Source of the DNA: Aphelocoma coerulescens
Taxonomy: Eukaryota; Chordata; Aves; Passeriformes; Corvidae
Assembly: GCF_041296385.1 (NCBI RefSeq)
Contig: NC_091017.1
Location: 12,952,001-13,016,000, forward strand
Length of the DNA: 64,000 nt
Direction: 5' to 3'
Shown: positions 24,242-36,050 of the stretch, piece by piece
Position numbering within the stretch: position 1 is the first letter of the stretch
How the letters are laid out: each line of letters begins with the position of its first letter
Notes under the pieces: generated by a model
Databases searched by the model: none
The model's input: only the letters and a program-made list of their open reading frames with translations
Told to the model about the DNA's origin: nothing
Made by a program: the position numbers and the translations under genes

Positions 24242-24245
24242 CTAT

Positions 24246-27200
24246 CATACACTGTGATACAGGTAGCAGCTTCTCTACAGGCTTTTTAAACATATAAAAT
24301 ATTTGAGAGTAATATTCCTTGAAAGCCTGCTTTGTCCCATGTTTTCAGAGTAAAGCCATTGGCTCAGTAACCATAAATGCCACCTGAAGATGAAAGCAAA
24401 AAAAAGGCATGCAAAGACAAGTCAAGCATACTTTGTAACTACCTCAGTCATATTTAATTTAGCCTCTTAGAATTGAACAACTTGATACAGGGGTAAGAAA
24501 AGCTATGAAAATCTTTACTTACTCCTGCTTCACTGTTTTATTTACTCTAGCTCTTGTTAAACCATCAGCACAAAATATAAATTTGGAGTTACACTGCTAC
24601 TTCCCATTCTCCAGGGGGGAACTAAAAGGCAAGTCCTATGCAGTTAACAAAACCCACAGTGATTATTCCTCTCCTGAGTGGTTTTCACATCCCTGGTTGG
24701 CATCTGGCTTGTTCTGCACACCAGGCTCACCTGTGGATGACCATGTGGATAATCAGAGTCTCCTGTGTCCCTCAAACCAGAGCCTTGCTGCCTGACCATT
24801 AGCGAGGGCAAATGGCGCTACAGCTGATAAACCATAGCCTTGATGATTTGCTTTGGTTAATTGTAGTGAACAAACAAAGATTATTTGGCCCTACAGTGCC
24901 TTAATCTTCTCATCTCCCTCAGTAAGTTTATTTTGTCCAGCATCCATTGAAGGTTTTTTTTATAAAAACTGCTTTGGATGCAGTGAGCTGCCTTGGCTTG
25001 CCTTAGTTCCTCAGTAGAAAAACCTGCTCCCAGACTGATTGTATGCCTTGAATGGCTCTGTGCAGTCAGAAAATGAGGAACACATTGCTGGCTAAAAATG
25101 CCATTGCACAGAACTCTACAGATCACCTACCACTTTGACCAATCAGGTCAGACCTGTGGGAGCGGAGGGGGTCTTGCTGGATACAAATACAAAGAAGGGT
25201 CCTGTAAACGGGCCTTATAGAGAGATAGCTGAGCTGCCCTGACTGCTCTCTGGAGAGAAAGGTTAAGAGGTCACTTGAGCATGGCTTGTGATTACTTATG
25301 TGGGAAGAAGACAGCCTGGAAAATGCTTTTTTGGGGTAAAGGCAAACAAGGTCACAAGCCACAAGGCTAAGACATCAGAGAGGCACAGGGCAGCATCACA
25401 AATATCTCTAGCTGTATTTTAGTGCCACTGATCCCACAAGGCAATATGGAAGGTATCTCCTAGGCTCCCCCCTTAGACAAGTGTTTTTAGTGGGCTCAGG
25501 TGGGTGCCTGGTTTCTGGATCCAGGTAGATTAGGTACAAGGTAGACAGTGAGCTTCTCATACAGGGTGACTACGACATGGCCGGGAAAATATCTTGGCGA
25601 TAATAATAATACTAACTCCAGGTACCCAGGGAATTTAAAAGATGAACAGGATGTTTCCCAATAGCTCTGCTGCATATAGCAAATTGCTGTGTATTTCCTT
25701 TTGTTCCTGTGACAGCCTCTGTTCAGCTTTCAGGGGGAGACTTCTGCAATGAGGGCATCAGTAAAATGAGGTGTGCATATATATGTGAAATGTAATCTTA
25801 AAATGCTGGTCAGAATTGTAGGGGGAGTGTGTGATTGGTTTGGCGGTTTTTGTTAAGTGACTGGAATTTAGTCACTGTACAGTGAATAATCTCTTCTTTT
25901 CATGGCACTACCTCTGTTCTAAAAAGTGCTTTTTACAAGACAGGAAAGTACTATCAGCTCCAGTCAGTAGAGGAAAAACAGCATAGGTTTTCCAACAGAT
26001 AACTCTCAGAGCTCTCCAGCAGATCAGTTGGAGAGCAAGGAACAGGCTACAGCCTCCCTGGTTGCAACTCTCTTTGCTCTTTCCAACAGACTGAATTTTG
26101 AGAGTCCAAGACAGATGAAAAATCATGCACTATAAGTTATGGTTAAAAAACTTTAAAAAGGCAGCTACCAGATTTTTGTTTCCAAAGACTGTAATGCTGC
26201 CCCATACTTCAAAGCCTCATAGCTCTTAGTGTCACTAAACAAAAATGACCATATGTCATTCAAACCAGTGGGGCAGTGACCTCCACCAGTGCAGTTTGGT
26301 TACCGCTGGGGCCACTGTAGTATGACTAAGCTGCACCCCTTGGTCGTGTGGTTCTAGGATCCAGATGAAGCACAAGGATATTTAAGCCATAGCTAGTGCA
26401 GCAAATGCAAAAAAAAAAGAATGAATATATTTCTGAAGTAACAATTTTCCCCCTTCACCATGCATCACAGAAAGTGCTGAGTTGGAAGGGATCCACAAGG
26501 ATCAATCATCAAGTCCAACTCGAATGTCACTCTTGAAGGTAAAATCTAAACTTCTGTAAGGAAAAACTAGTTTGTGTAATATTGGTCTTTCTCTGGAAAA
26601 AGCTGAAGAACAATGACCTCCATGAAAAAAAAAATTATGTGTCAGAGATGCAACTGAACCAAAGAACTCTGTGCAGGACTCATGTGTGAGCCCTAATTTT
26701 GGCTTGCAGGTCATTTTGCTTGGCTGGTGGGGAAATTAGGAATGAAGCACAAGGTCATGCCCCTGGCTGTCACTGAGGCTCCAGAATTTCACAGAACAAT
26801 TCATGCACACTAAATCTAGAGATCATTAAGGTGGTGGCAGTGAATAACAATTCAGTCCAGAAAAGAAGCAAAAACTTTCTCTTAAAAAGTCACCTTTTCT
26901 TTGCATCTTTTGCTTAAAAAAAAAAAAAAAAAAGAACTGATAGAACAGATGGTTTTTCAAATGGTTCAGCTATTATTTTAATAATAATAGGGTAAGTCCA
27001 GCTCATTTCAAAGTCACTGCTCAAATTCTGATGAAACTAGGCAATCAGATTACCCAAACTTAACTGGGGTCTCAGATCCAACTGATTGTAACCTAGGGAA
27101 TTCAGATGTTCTGGATCTAGCAAGCTATGCTGTCAGTTCTTGGGCTGTGGCTAACACCACAGATGAAGATGAGCAAAGAAAACCTGCGTCTGCAGTGGAT

Positions 27201-27499
27201 AATGGTAGAATATCCTATCTAAGAAGATTGTTTTCCTAAAGGGCTTCAGTTTGTGATTAACTAATGACCCTGTCCAAAATGATTTATATTTATTTCAAAC
27301 AATCTCATCTGCTGTAACTGTAGTTGTAGTGGATAACAATAATGAGACATAATATACATTAGACAACTTGTTAGATAACATGATTCATTAGACACAGAAT
27401 TTTGCCTAATTCCTTAAAAAAAAATTAATTCAGAGCAACTGAGAAAAGATACCCCAACAATATATTGGTGGAAAAACTGATGTCCACAAATAAAGGTGT
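24246..27499. other. Intergenic, no gene recognised
   Basis: No coding gene was recognised. A 96-codon frame at 24,505-24,795 starts with a signal-peptide-like hydrophobic stretch but has no other support. An A-run of 18 is near 26,915. The short CR1 remnant at 26,476-26,560 is listed separately. Confidence 0.55.
26476..26560 (-). mobile_element. Short CR1 3'-region fragment
   Basis: GAGTTGGAAGGGATCCACAA followed by AAGTCCAACTC is the reverse complement of a well-known conserved part of the CR1 3' region. It is truncated on both sides. Confidence 0.6.
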
Positions 27500-27504
27500 T
27501 ACGG

Positions 27505-28404
27505 TGTCTTGGTTTTGAAAGACAGGTGTCTGCTAAGGAAGGCAAAAGCCTCCCTTGAAGTGGCAGATATAACCCCTTTCCCTCTGAGTTATTATAATTT
27601 TGAAATCAAGGGCCTTTAGGCAAAGATGTGGGAAATAGGAATAACAGTTCTTTACTATATATAGATATATATAACCAGTCAAACAAAACAACAACAACTA
27701 TGACAGTAACAGCAAACATAAACCCAGTCCCAGCCTTCTTGGCTGTCAGGCTATTTCCCCTTGGGTGCAGTTCTGCTCGCAGCCGGCAGGGATCGCTGGC
27801 GGCTCCCGGTGAGCAGGGCAGGTGCAATGGTTCCCCCGCGGCTGCAGGGGGAGCTCCGGAGCGAGCTCGGGGAGCACACAGCACTGGTGGCCTGGGATCC
27901 CGGGGAAAGATGGAACAAAGGCTTCACAAACCGCTGGGCAGCTGGTCCCGGACTCTCGGAAAACAGCAGGCTGGAACGGCAGGCTGGAGTGGCAGGCAAA
28001 AGCACAAATCCCGGGTGGCAGACGAGATGTATCCAAAAGAGGAACCCCCCGGAGGTCCAGGCAGGCAGGGCGAGCACGGCTACAATGCAGCGAAGGCTCG
28101 AAGCAGCAGCGGGGCAGGGCAGCCACAGCCCAGCCTCCAGCAGGGCAGGGAAAGCGTCTTTGGGATCCCGGCGTTGTTTCCAGCAGAAAGAAAAACGGCC
28201 GAAAACAGGAACCAGCAGCTCCTTTCTCTGCAGCTTCTCTCTCTGGACACTGAGAGCGAACTGAACCCACATCCAGGTCAAACAAAAGACTAGCCAGGCC
28301 CTTTTGTCTTCTCTTAAGTATGGCCATTTGTCCCCTAGCAGCATGCATATGGGAAAAAATTCCTTTAACAGGAAAAAAACTAGGACTAAACTAAAACCCC
28401 AACA
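27505..28404 (-). mobile_element. Solo LTR (900 bp), 5-bp duplication
   Basis: On the minus strand TGTTGGGGTTTTAG...CCAAGACA. It is closely similar to 17,866-18,840, including a CpG-rich central block (27,770-28,250). The flanks are TACGG (27,500-27,504) and TATGG (28,405-28,409). The single mismatch is a C-to-T at a CpG, which fits decay of a 5-bp duplication. The long plus- and minus-strand frames here (up to 222 codons) come from the GC-rich LTR body and are not genes. Confidence 0.88.
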
Positions 28405-28409
28405 TATGG

Positions 28410-30677
28410 TCTTTGCCATAAGAAAATCTATGATGTGCTGTCTGTGCCTTCATAGAGGCAGCTGGCCTCAGCAGAGTAATCCAAATTCCTCTGGCAGTCC
28501 CAGTAATGCTGACCCACAAAACTTGCATACCAAGTGTGAAGATAAGTGATTAACATCGCATCAATGTACTGGAATTTCAGCCTATCTCTGCTGCACAGGC
28601 ACTTGATTGAGGATTGTTTGTCCTATTTATTTCCATGTAGCTGGGATCCAGATCTTTGCCTAAGTTTAAATGCCAGGAAAATATTTTAAACAGTTTATAT
28701 CAGAGATTTCAAAAATGAGACATTTTAAGAGTACCTAATGCTGGCTTGACTGTACTCCCAGTGGATATGACAGCATTAACTTCAGCGGCAACAAAACAAG
28801 GCCAAAGCTGACTCTCCTTGAAAATCTCACCCATATAGTTCTTTTCCTTTCCGGACCAATGTTCTTTCAAATTTATTCTGCAGACAAAACTGTGTGGAGT
28901 TTTACCCAATATTCCTGACTGACCTCTGGACTGCAGGATGTTTTTCAGTCAAGGTAAACACTTTCTGCTTTTATCTTGGACTGAGAAGTTTTACATAACT
29001 TTTTAAAATGTTAGCATTATCAGGAACTAATTGACTGTAGACATCTTTTTCCCTTCTTTTAATTGTATTACCTTAACACAGCCTTCCTAGAAGAATACTC
29101 AGTGACACTGAAGTCCCCATGGCATTTCATAGAGCCCCAACAGCTTTCCCTTCTCTCTGCAAACCAAGGAGTTCTCATAGAGCTAGAACTTGTGACAGTC
29201 TAACCTTTGCATTCTCCTTTATTAACCATTTCCCAGGTAATGTTTTAGAAGCATGAAGTGTGTGTGCTGGGGAAAGGATAAGTAGCTCATGTCCATCACT
29301 CCTTCCTAAACAACTTCTCCATTTTCTCTTTGCTCCAAATCAGTAATTTTTTGTTTGGGGCTCTCTTACAGTCCCATCTCCACTATAAATCCACTGTAAA
29401 TCCAAAGAAGCACCACTTAAATCAGCAAATTTGATAGGAAATAATACATGTGCTCATAGACAGACACTTGAATCAGGGAAGATCACAGCTGCTAGCCAGC
29501 AACACAGGTGCTGTCACATGAAAGAAATGAAAGATTATTATAACCTCCCCTTGAAGTAATGTTTCAGCTATGTCCTACAGGTATGTTTACAGGAGTTAAT
29601 CCAGCACACAGTGAAAGCTGTCCTCTATAATATACGCACAGAGTTTAAAACCACAAAATTAACAAGTGCTGCTTAGTCCTGGGTAATACAACTGATCTCC
29701 CTACCCTACTCCATCTATCAAGTGGAGCTGACTTTTTACTCTTCCCTCAGGGAGGTCAAAAAGCTAACTTCACTACAGCTTCCCTCCTTGTCCTTGAATA
29801 AAAGCTGCTATAGAAATGCAAAGCAGGTTATTAACAACATCTCTTCCCAAAACAAACACTCCCCCTTAGCACAAACTGCCATAACAATACAAAATGACAG
29901 AGCTGGGTCAAGCCACAGTGCTCCAACCCACTATCCTGTTTGTGGGATAATCACCAGACTGGGGGGGATTAGGATTCCTGTCAGTTCCTGAGATGTCCTT
30001 TTGAAAGAATGCTTTTGGATATTTTTCGACAGTCCTATATCTACCCCTATCTGTAAACCCATATGAAGAGCCTCCTTCAGTGACTGTGTAAGAATACATA
30101 CATCTCTTTTGAATGATTCTTTTCCAAGATAACTTCCCAAGTTATGGGTAGCTGTAAAAATTCCCGAAGCAATATAACTAGAAAACATAACTAGTTAACT
30201 ATGTGCAATCCTCATTTTTTAGTTTTCTGTTTTTCCCTCCAAATTAATATTTTCTTTCATAGAATTAGCTTCCTTTCTGGGTGTGTTGTATGTTTTTGCC
30301 TGCTACAAGTACTTCCATTGTTACATCAGTCTGTGAAAGGAAGGTAAGAAGTTACCAACCAGATACAGATTAACAGCTCCAGGCTGTGCTCTGAAGCTGG
30401 GCTGAGAGCCAAGGACTGGCAGTGAAAAGTGATTATAAGTGAATGCAACATGTGTAAAGTGTCAGCAATGGGTCTGAAAACCCTCAGGGAAGAGGGCTGG
30501 GTGTTACAGCAGAAGCCTAGGTTAGGCTGTGCATGTGCTGCAGGCCAGGAGAAAGAAGAGTTTTGATGCTCACGTTATGGGCACCTGCTTTGTACTGGGT
30601 GTAATTTACAGCTACACTCAGAGAGATCTGGAAACAGAAGCAGTTTTGCATCTCAGGACTGCTGTAGGATGGGAGGC
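28410..30677. other. Intergenic, no gene recognised
   Basis: No gene or repeat family was recognised. All frames are shorter than 90 codons and lack domains. Confidence 0.5.
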
Positions 30678-31106
30678 TGTCGGCGATTGAATCACTGACT
30701 CAGACCAGCAGGGAATCTGAATCGTTTATTCAAAGGAAGGAGCTGGTTTTATACACTTTTCTAAGGCACAGTATTTCCTTATATGGCGTGACCTATCCCA
30801 TGTTGCCACATCAGCAACACATTTTCTCAATGTCCTTCTGTGGGGTGATCACTCGCTGTTCATCTGCCTATCAGCTCCCAGCGGGCTCCTCTCTGTAGGG
30901 CTCTGCCGTGTGACACCTCCTCCCCCCAGGGTCCAGTGGAGACAAGCCTCTCTGTGCCACCATGTGCTCCTTTGTGCTGCCATGTGCCTCTGCAGGCAGG
31001 TTTTACAGCTCACAACCAATTCTACCTTATAATTCCTCATAGGAGGCTGCTCATGCAAGGCTTGCACCATGTCTGCCTGTCTGCTATCTGTATTTTCCCT
31101 CTGTCA
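30678..31106 (-). mobile_element. Probable solo LTR, antisense
   Basis: On the minus strand it has a TATAAAA box (complement of about 30,750-30,756) and AATAAA (complement of about 30,727-30,733), then an end reading ...TCGCCGACA. TG/CA ends can be placed at 30,678 and 31,106. No target duplication was found, so the right boundary is a guess. Confidence 0.5.
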
Positions 31107-31288
31107 AATTAAGACCTTATCTCTAACCACACAAGTTTCACTAAAGGAAGCAAGCAAATCTGGCTTTGTAGGCTGATGAACCTTTACCAAGCAGGTAAGA
31201 GAACAGATCACCAGATAAGTATACTTTAATGAATGTTGAGTGCACAGCGTCTCCTGATATGAATTCTGCTTCGACAAACATTGGCGGT

Positions 31289-31853
31289 TGTCCTGGGTTG
31301 CAGTGTATTCTATTACCATCCTCATGAGCTGTTGAAATCAGGTGGGGCAGTGTTTCCTTGCCTCCTCCCCCCAGACTATCTTTCTGTTAATGGCTCATCA
31401 TTATCCTGCCGCATGACTCACAGATAACTCCCTCCAGACTATCTTCTGTTAATGAGCCTAATCAACACTTGGCCTCGTGACTCATTACCCCATTGTGAGA
31501 TGCTCCACCCAGAGGGAGGAACCAAGCATCCCATTGTGGATATAATCTGAGACTCTGAACACCAGAGACAACTCTTTCCACTGGATTTCCAGAGGACAGG
31601 AGCTACACAGCCACCACTGGACCTTCTGAGGAAGAGCAGACCCTTTTTCTACAGGATCAACACTTCAGAGGACTGCAGCCACCATTCTACCAGACTGCTA
31701 CCACCACCCTGCCTAATAGGGACTCAGATTGTATCTTGACTCTGTCAGTTTGAACCAGTGTTTTCTTTTAGTTTTTTTCCCTTTCTTTAACTTCCCCATT
31801 AAATTGTTATTCTGACTTGGTGCCTCCTACTGGTTTGTTTTCAAACTAGTACA
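31289..31853 (+). mobile_element. Solo LTR (565 bp), 5-bp duplication
   Basis: TGTCCTGG...CTAGTACA, the same family as 7,026-7,592. The flanks are GCGGT (31,284-31,288) and GCAGT (31,854-31,858). The one mismatch is a G-to-A at a CpG, consistent with decay of a 5-bp duplication. An ERVL-type (class III) origin is inferred from duplication length. Confidence 0.85.
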
Positions 31854-31866
31854 GCAGTATACACTC

Positions 31867-32640
31867 TGTTGGAGAGGATGAAAGTTTGGTAAGAAAGTTT
31901 CACAGATACGTAAGCTTGGCAGAAAGATCTCTGAAGGTAGAAACTTAGGAGAAGATAGAAATGAAAGCAAGTTTTGATATAGAGTAAAAGATGTTTTGCT
32001 GAAACACTGACCACTGAATAACTGAGAAGTCAAAGGTTGGAGATGAGTTGGAAGGAGATTTTTATGATTAGGACAAAGGTATGTGACTACAAACAAGGAC
32101 ACTTTTCACCAAGTAAACAAGTCTCAAGAAGAGCATAAGTAAATAGAAAACATGTTTTTACCAAAAAGAGCTATCGGAGGCAAACAAGAAATGTCGATGT
32201 GCTTAAATTGTAACCTACTCTTGTGATTGGATAATAATGACTATAAGATGGTAATGGTAGTAGTTATGATAGGCTATAGGCAAATGTAAAGGTATTGTGT
32301 ATAGTGCTTATTGCTTGTACTGTATTAAGATACTCTGCAAAGAAAAGTATATAATGCTTTGTAAGTTGAACAGAAAGCGGCTCCAGGCATGCCTACAAGC
32401 TGTAGCTGACAGCTGTAGGGCTGGCTCTGGATACCCACTCCCTGAAATGCTGTAACTTCGCCTATGCAAGAAACAGCTTTCAAGAGAGCCGCCTGAAGTC
32501 CAGACATCCTTCGTGAAACTTTCTCCTATAACCCTCCACTATAAACACTGAAATACATGGTTTGTTTCGTTTCACTGAAGGCACTGCCCTGTCTTCTGTG
32601 TCCAGATCTAAGGCTCTCTTCCACCACCCATTATCAGCCA
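31867..32640 (+). mobile_element. Possible LTR-like element
   Basis: Begins TGTTGGAG and has a TATA-like box (GTATATAATG, about 32,347). A downstream region follows with CTATAAACACTGAAATACA, resembling an LTR R/U5 boundary. No second copy, AATAAA or target duplication could be found, so this rests on layout alone. Confidence 0.35.
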
Positions 32641-33855
32641 TAAGAAAAAAATAGCACAATATATGCTTGTCATAAAATTAAAAACTTGCAATGTCTTCTA
32701 GAGAAAGATACGAAACAATCAGACTATTCTGTAGTGCAGCAGCAGGAAGACTGTCCTACAGGGCTATTTTCCATGGCTTGTGTACTGATGTTCCCGTTCT
32801 CCTTCACTACAGCTCCACCAATCCTTTACCCTCTTTGGAATAGCTGCTGCTGGAGAGAAGGGAAAGGCTGTTTTCCAGAGCAAATATATGGAGATACTTT
32901 TATATCTCCCAGTAAGAGATGCAGTAATTCAAATAGTGCTATCAACACCAGCTAGAAGACTTGCAACTGCTAAGGAAGTTTAGGGAGCAGAAACGTAAAT
33001 AAACAAACAAGCAGAGCATAATGGACTTTTCTTTAATCAACATATGAAAAAGTCCTTTGTTCAAGAAATCTTTCCCATGCTTTACTTAAACCAATAGATT
33101 CAGCCTCTCAAGGAAATTGTAGAAGAGTGGCTGGCTTCATTATTAGACAGAGCATCACACTTTGGTGAGACTGATTTTAAACCAAACAGAAGGTGTTGAA
33201 AGCCAGCCTGGCAGCCCTGCGAAATGGTTTTCCTCCACGGCCTGCTAGTTATAAAGACAAACCTGATCTGCATTCTCAAAGAAGGGCTAAGCTAAAGACT
33301 CTTTTCATGCTCTCTTGAAACTGAGAAAATACTTCACTATTTTCATCTAGACATGGCATGCCCTGAAAGGCTACTTATATCAAATCTTTAGGCACCAGTG
33401 AGATTCTCAGGCTCCTCCTTTCTGGCCCAGAAATCCTTCTCCAAGTCAAAGTGATGACTGGTAGCAGATCTCCCAGCTCAGCAGAGGATACCTGCCCAAT
33501 AGATGTAGATGTAAGAGACATGCACACCTTTCCATCAGTTCCTTAAGGCTTCTTTCCCACACTCCTACACCTGGAGTTGCAATCAGGTGCTCGAGATTTT
33601 CTGTGGCTTTACCTACAGGTCTTCATGTCACAGGATGAGGTAGCCTCATCCTGGAGCGAGTTCTTAACTTCCACATGAAAATTTAGAAACACTGGGGGAA
33701 AGGTTTCCCTTAGAGAGGGTACTTGGAATCTCTTGTCTCTAGCAAAAGTCATGCATGTGAATGGTTTATTACTAAAACACTCCAAGGCAGTGTTCCAGCC
33801 ATGTCCTTTCTGATTCCATAGACTTCAGCTGTTTTGGACCAGCAGTTTCACTGTA
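32641..33855. other. Intergenic, no gene recognised
   Basis: Nothing recognised beyond short chance frames. Confidence 0.5.
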
Positions 33856-33861
33856 ACATAC

Positions 33862-34152
33862 TGTTGGGGCCTTCCCCCCTGCCATGTAGTCCTGGGAGAG
33901 GGGCCCTGGGGGAAGACATGGGGTTTCCCTAGCCCCTACTCAGCCTCGTTCCCCATTTGTTGTTTTGTGTTCCACTGCGCAGGGAAGGACTCTCGGGTCC
34001 CATGATTGCAGCAGTTCCTCAGCAGAGCTCCGGCCATGCGGCTGGAGAAATAAACATCTCTCTGAAACATCTATCAAGAATCTGTCCATATATATTTCTT
34101 TTCCACGGGCCTTGTTGTTTGATAGGTGTGTTACAGTATCTGCACTGTAACA
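33862..34152 (+). mobile_element. Solo LTR (291 bp), perfect 6-bp duplication
   Basis: TGTTGGGG...CTGTAACA with AATAAA at 34,049-34,054. The target duplication ACATAC is perfect (33,856-33,861 and 34,153-34,158). It is the same family as the LTR at 2,106-2,407. A six-base duplication suggests a class II element. Confidence 0.92.
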
Positions 34153-34158
34153 ACATAC

Positions 34159-36045
34159 CATGGACAGCTCATAACAGCTCATAACTTCCTGCATTCCACT
34201 TCGAGGTTAACAGGGTTTTATTTGAGTGTGATAATTCTGATTTGCTTGATAACCCTGGGTGAAGCTGGGATTGTCAACAGCTTTCTGGATGAATACTTGG
34301 ACTTCAGCATAATGGAGAAAGTCCATAAATTGTTCTGAAGACAGTTTTTTTTTTAAATAAATAAATGACATGGATGCTTTGCCTGAACCCCAAAAAGATG
34401 ATAAGCTATATGTGAATAAAACATCAGGGCTCTTTCCTAACAGCTCATTGCAATGTAAAATGCATGTTTTTCCTGAGCTGTTTACACTTGCTCCTTTCCC
34501 TACACTCTAGGAAAAGTCAGTGAGACAGAATGTCATGTCACATCTACATTTGCTCTCTCAAATGTTCTCTTTCCCTCTATGGTATTGCAACCCCACAAAC
34601 AAGTCACATAAAAACAAACCCATTAATTCACTAAGTAATTTAGTTGCAACTGGCACTGCAAGCATCAGCCCATCTTACCCATTGCCCTTCAGTTTTGCCA
34701 ATGCTTCTATATCTTCCTGCACTGCTGTTCATTTCCCCCAGCTGTGCCTTCTGTTTTGTGCAAATGTAAAAACACTTCCATGCGATATGCTGCCGCAAGA
34801 TCCCCATATTACAGGTATATTCAATGCCACTGCTGTATAAGCATATATGGAAACACTTCTTACTTCAGAAAAATGCTTAAAGCTTCACTTGGCCCCAAGT
34901 TTCTGCAAAGGACTTTTGGATTTTATGTTTTGGAATGTGCTTATAGTTCAACACATGCTCAAACACTCTTCCTTGTAGAAGTGAGGCCATCCTGTGGGCA
35001 TATCCCAGTCCTCACAGGAAGCCTCCTGAAGACAGGCTGTGCCCAAAACACACCACTTGTGAAGGGGAGACCAGCCCAGACAAAAAGAAGGTACAGATGC
35101 TTGTGTAGCAATTTGACCCACTGCACTACCTCCCACTAAGGCACAAGATGGCTGGAGTGTGAGAAAAACTACACAAACATTCCCAGATTCCCAGAGCATG
35201 ACCACAGCTCTGGCGATCATAAAGTCACAGTGAAAAGTAAACTGACTTTAAAAACAGTTTTATGCCAGAAGAAGGGAAAAGTCATGGCTTACCACTGTGA
35301 GCTCAAAGTATGCCAATGACCAATTTAAACTATGTAGAAGAACAGAGATGCAAGGCCATGCCTGTTTTGGCAGCTCCTGATAATTCAAATTATTTAGGCA
35401 ATGCTGAATATACTCATGCGAGAGCCAGCAAGAAGAAACTTTCCTTGTCATGCCTCTGAAGACATGATTTGGCCCAAAACACTGCACATTCATAGTGGCA
35501 TTCAGTCAAATCCATATAGTGAACATGCTTATTGTTGTTCCATCGTGCACTGAGGTTGATAACCAGACCACAAGATAACTGAGAGGTGGATCAGGTTCAT
35601 AATAACCTTTCATATTAAAAAGGTGGACATGTATGGACACATGGTAGTGGGGCTGGACAAGATAATCTTTAAGGTTCCTTCCAACCCAAGCCATCCTGTG
35701 ATTTTATTAAGTTAGCTCATGATAAAAAGACGCAACTTAGTGCCTGCAGGTAGGAAAGGTTGAAATGGCATTGGAAACCATAAGATGAAACAAGTAGAAA
35801 GATGCAAGATCTGAGTCCAACAGTGTTTGCTGAGGGGAAAAGGATTGATCGTGATGGTGAACAGGCTGGAGTTGACACAGCTGCAGAAAGGGCAGCTCTC
35901 CATCACTTACCTTCACGGAGAAAGTATATCAGGGCCAGATTTAACAACCACAGAAATCCTTAGGAATTCTTCCACTAATTTTCCTTCCATGGGCTAAAAT
36001 ATGAAAAATCCACATATGAACCTGCCCGTGATGCCTTCAGTCAGT
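34159..36045. other. Intergenic with a CR1 fragment
   Basis: No gene recognised. Frames at 34,744-35,139 (plus, 131 codons) and 34,948-35,220 (minus) overlap each other and lack domains. Confidence 0.5.
35640..35706 (+). mobile_element. CR1 LINE 3'-end fragment
   Basis: GGGGCTGGACAAGATAATCT, then TTCCTTCCAACCCAAGCC and ATCCTGTGATTTTA: the typical CR1 3' terminus, 5'-truncated. Confidence 0.8.
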
Positions 36046-36050
36046 CACAG

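Larger units (their letters stand above)
15308..24245 (+). mobile_element. Full-length defective gammaretrovirus-like provirus
   Basis: Two direct 495-bp LTRs (15,312-15,806 and 23,747-24,241) enclose, in order, a primer-binding region, gag, pol and env remnants and a polypurine tract. The whole insertion is flanked by the 4-bp duplication CTAT (15,308-15,311 and 24,242-24,245). A 4-bp duplication, the TGGGGG-type primer-binding start and the pol style point to class I (gammaretrovirus-like). Three other LTRs are nested inside (17,866-18,840, 22,502-23,101 and 23,108-23,459). The coding regions carry many frameshifts and stops, so it cannot make its proteins. Its LTRs differ at only two sites. 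Confidence 0.95.

Noticed and set aside
24505..24795. 96-codon frame starting with a signal-peptide-like stretch
   Set aside because: The hydrophobic start is the only support; the rest has no domain and it directly follows the provirus flank.
27628..28419. Overlapping frames of 140-222 codons on both strands
   Set aside because: They lie inside a GC-rich solo LTR with identified ends and target duplication, and have no domain.
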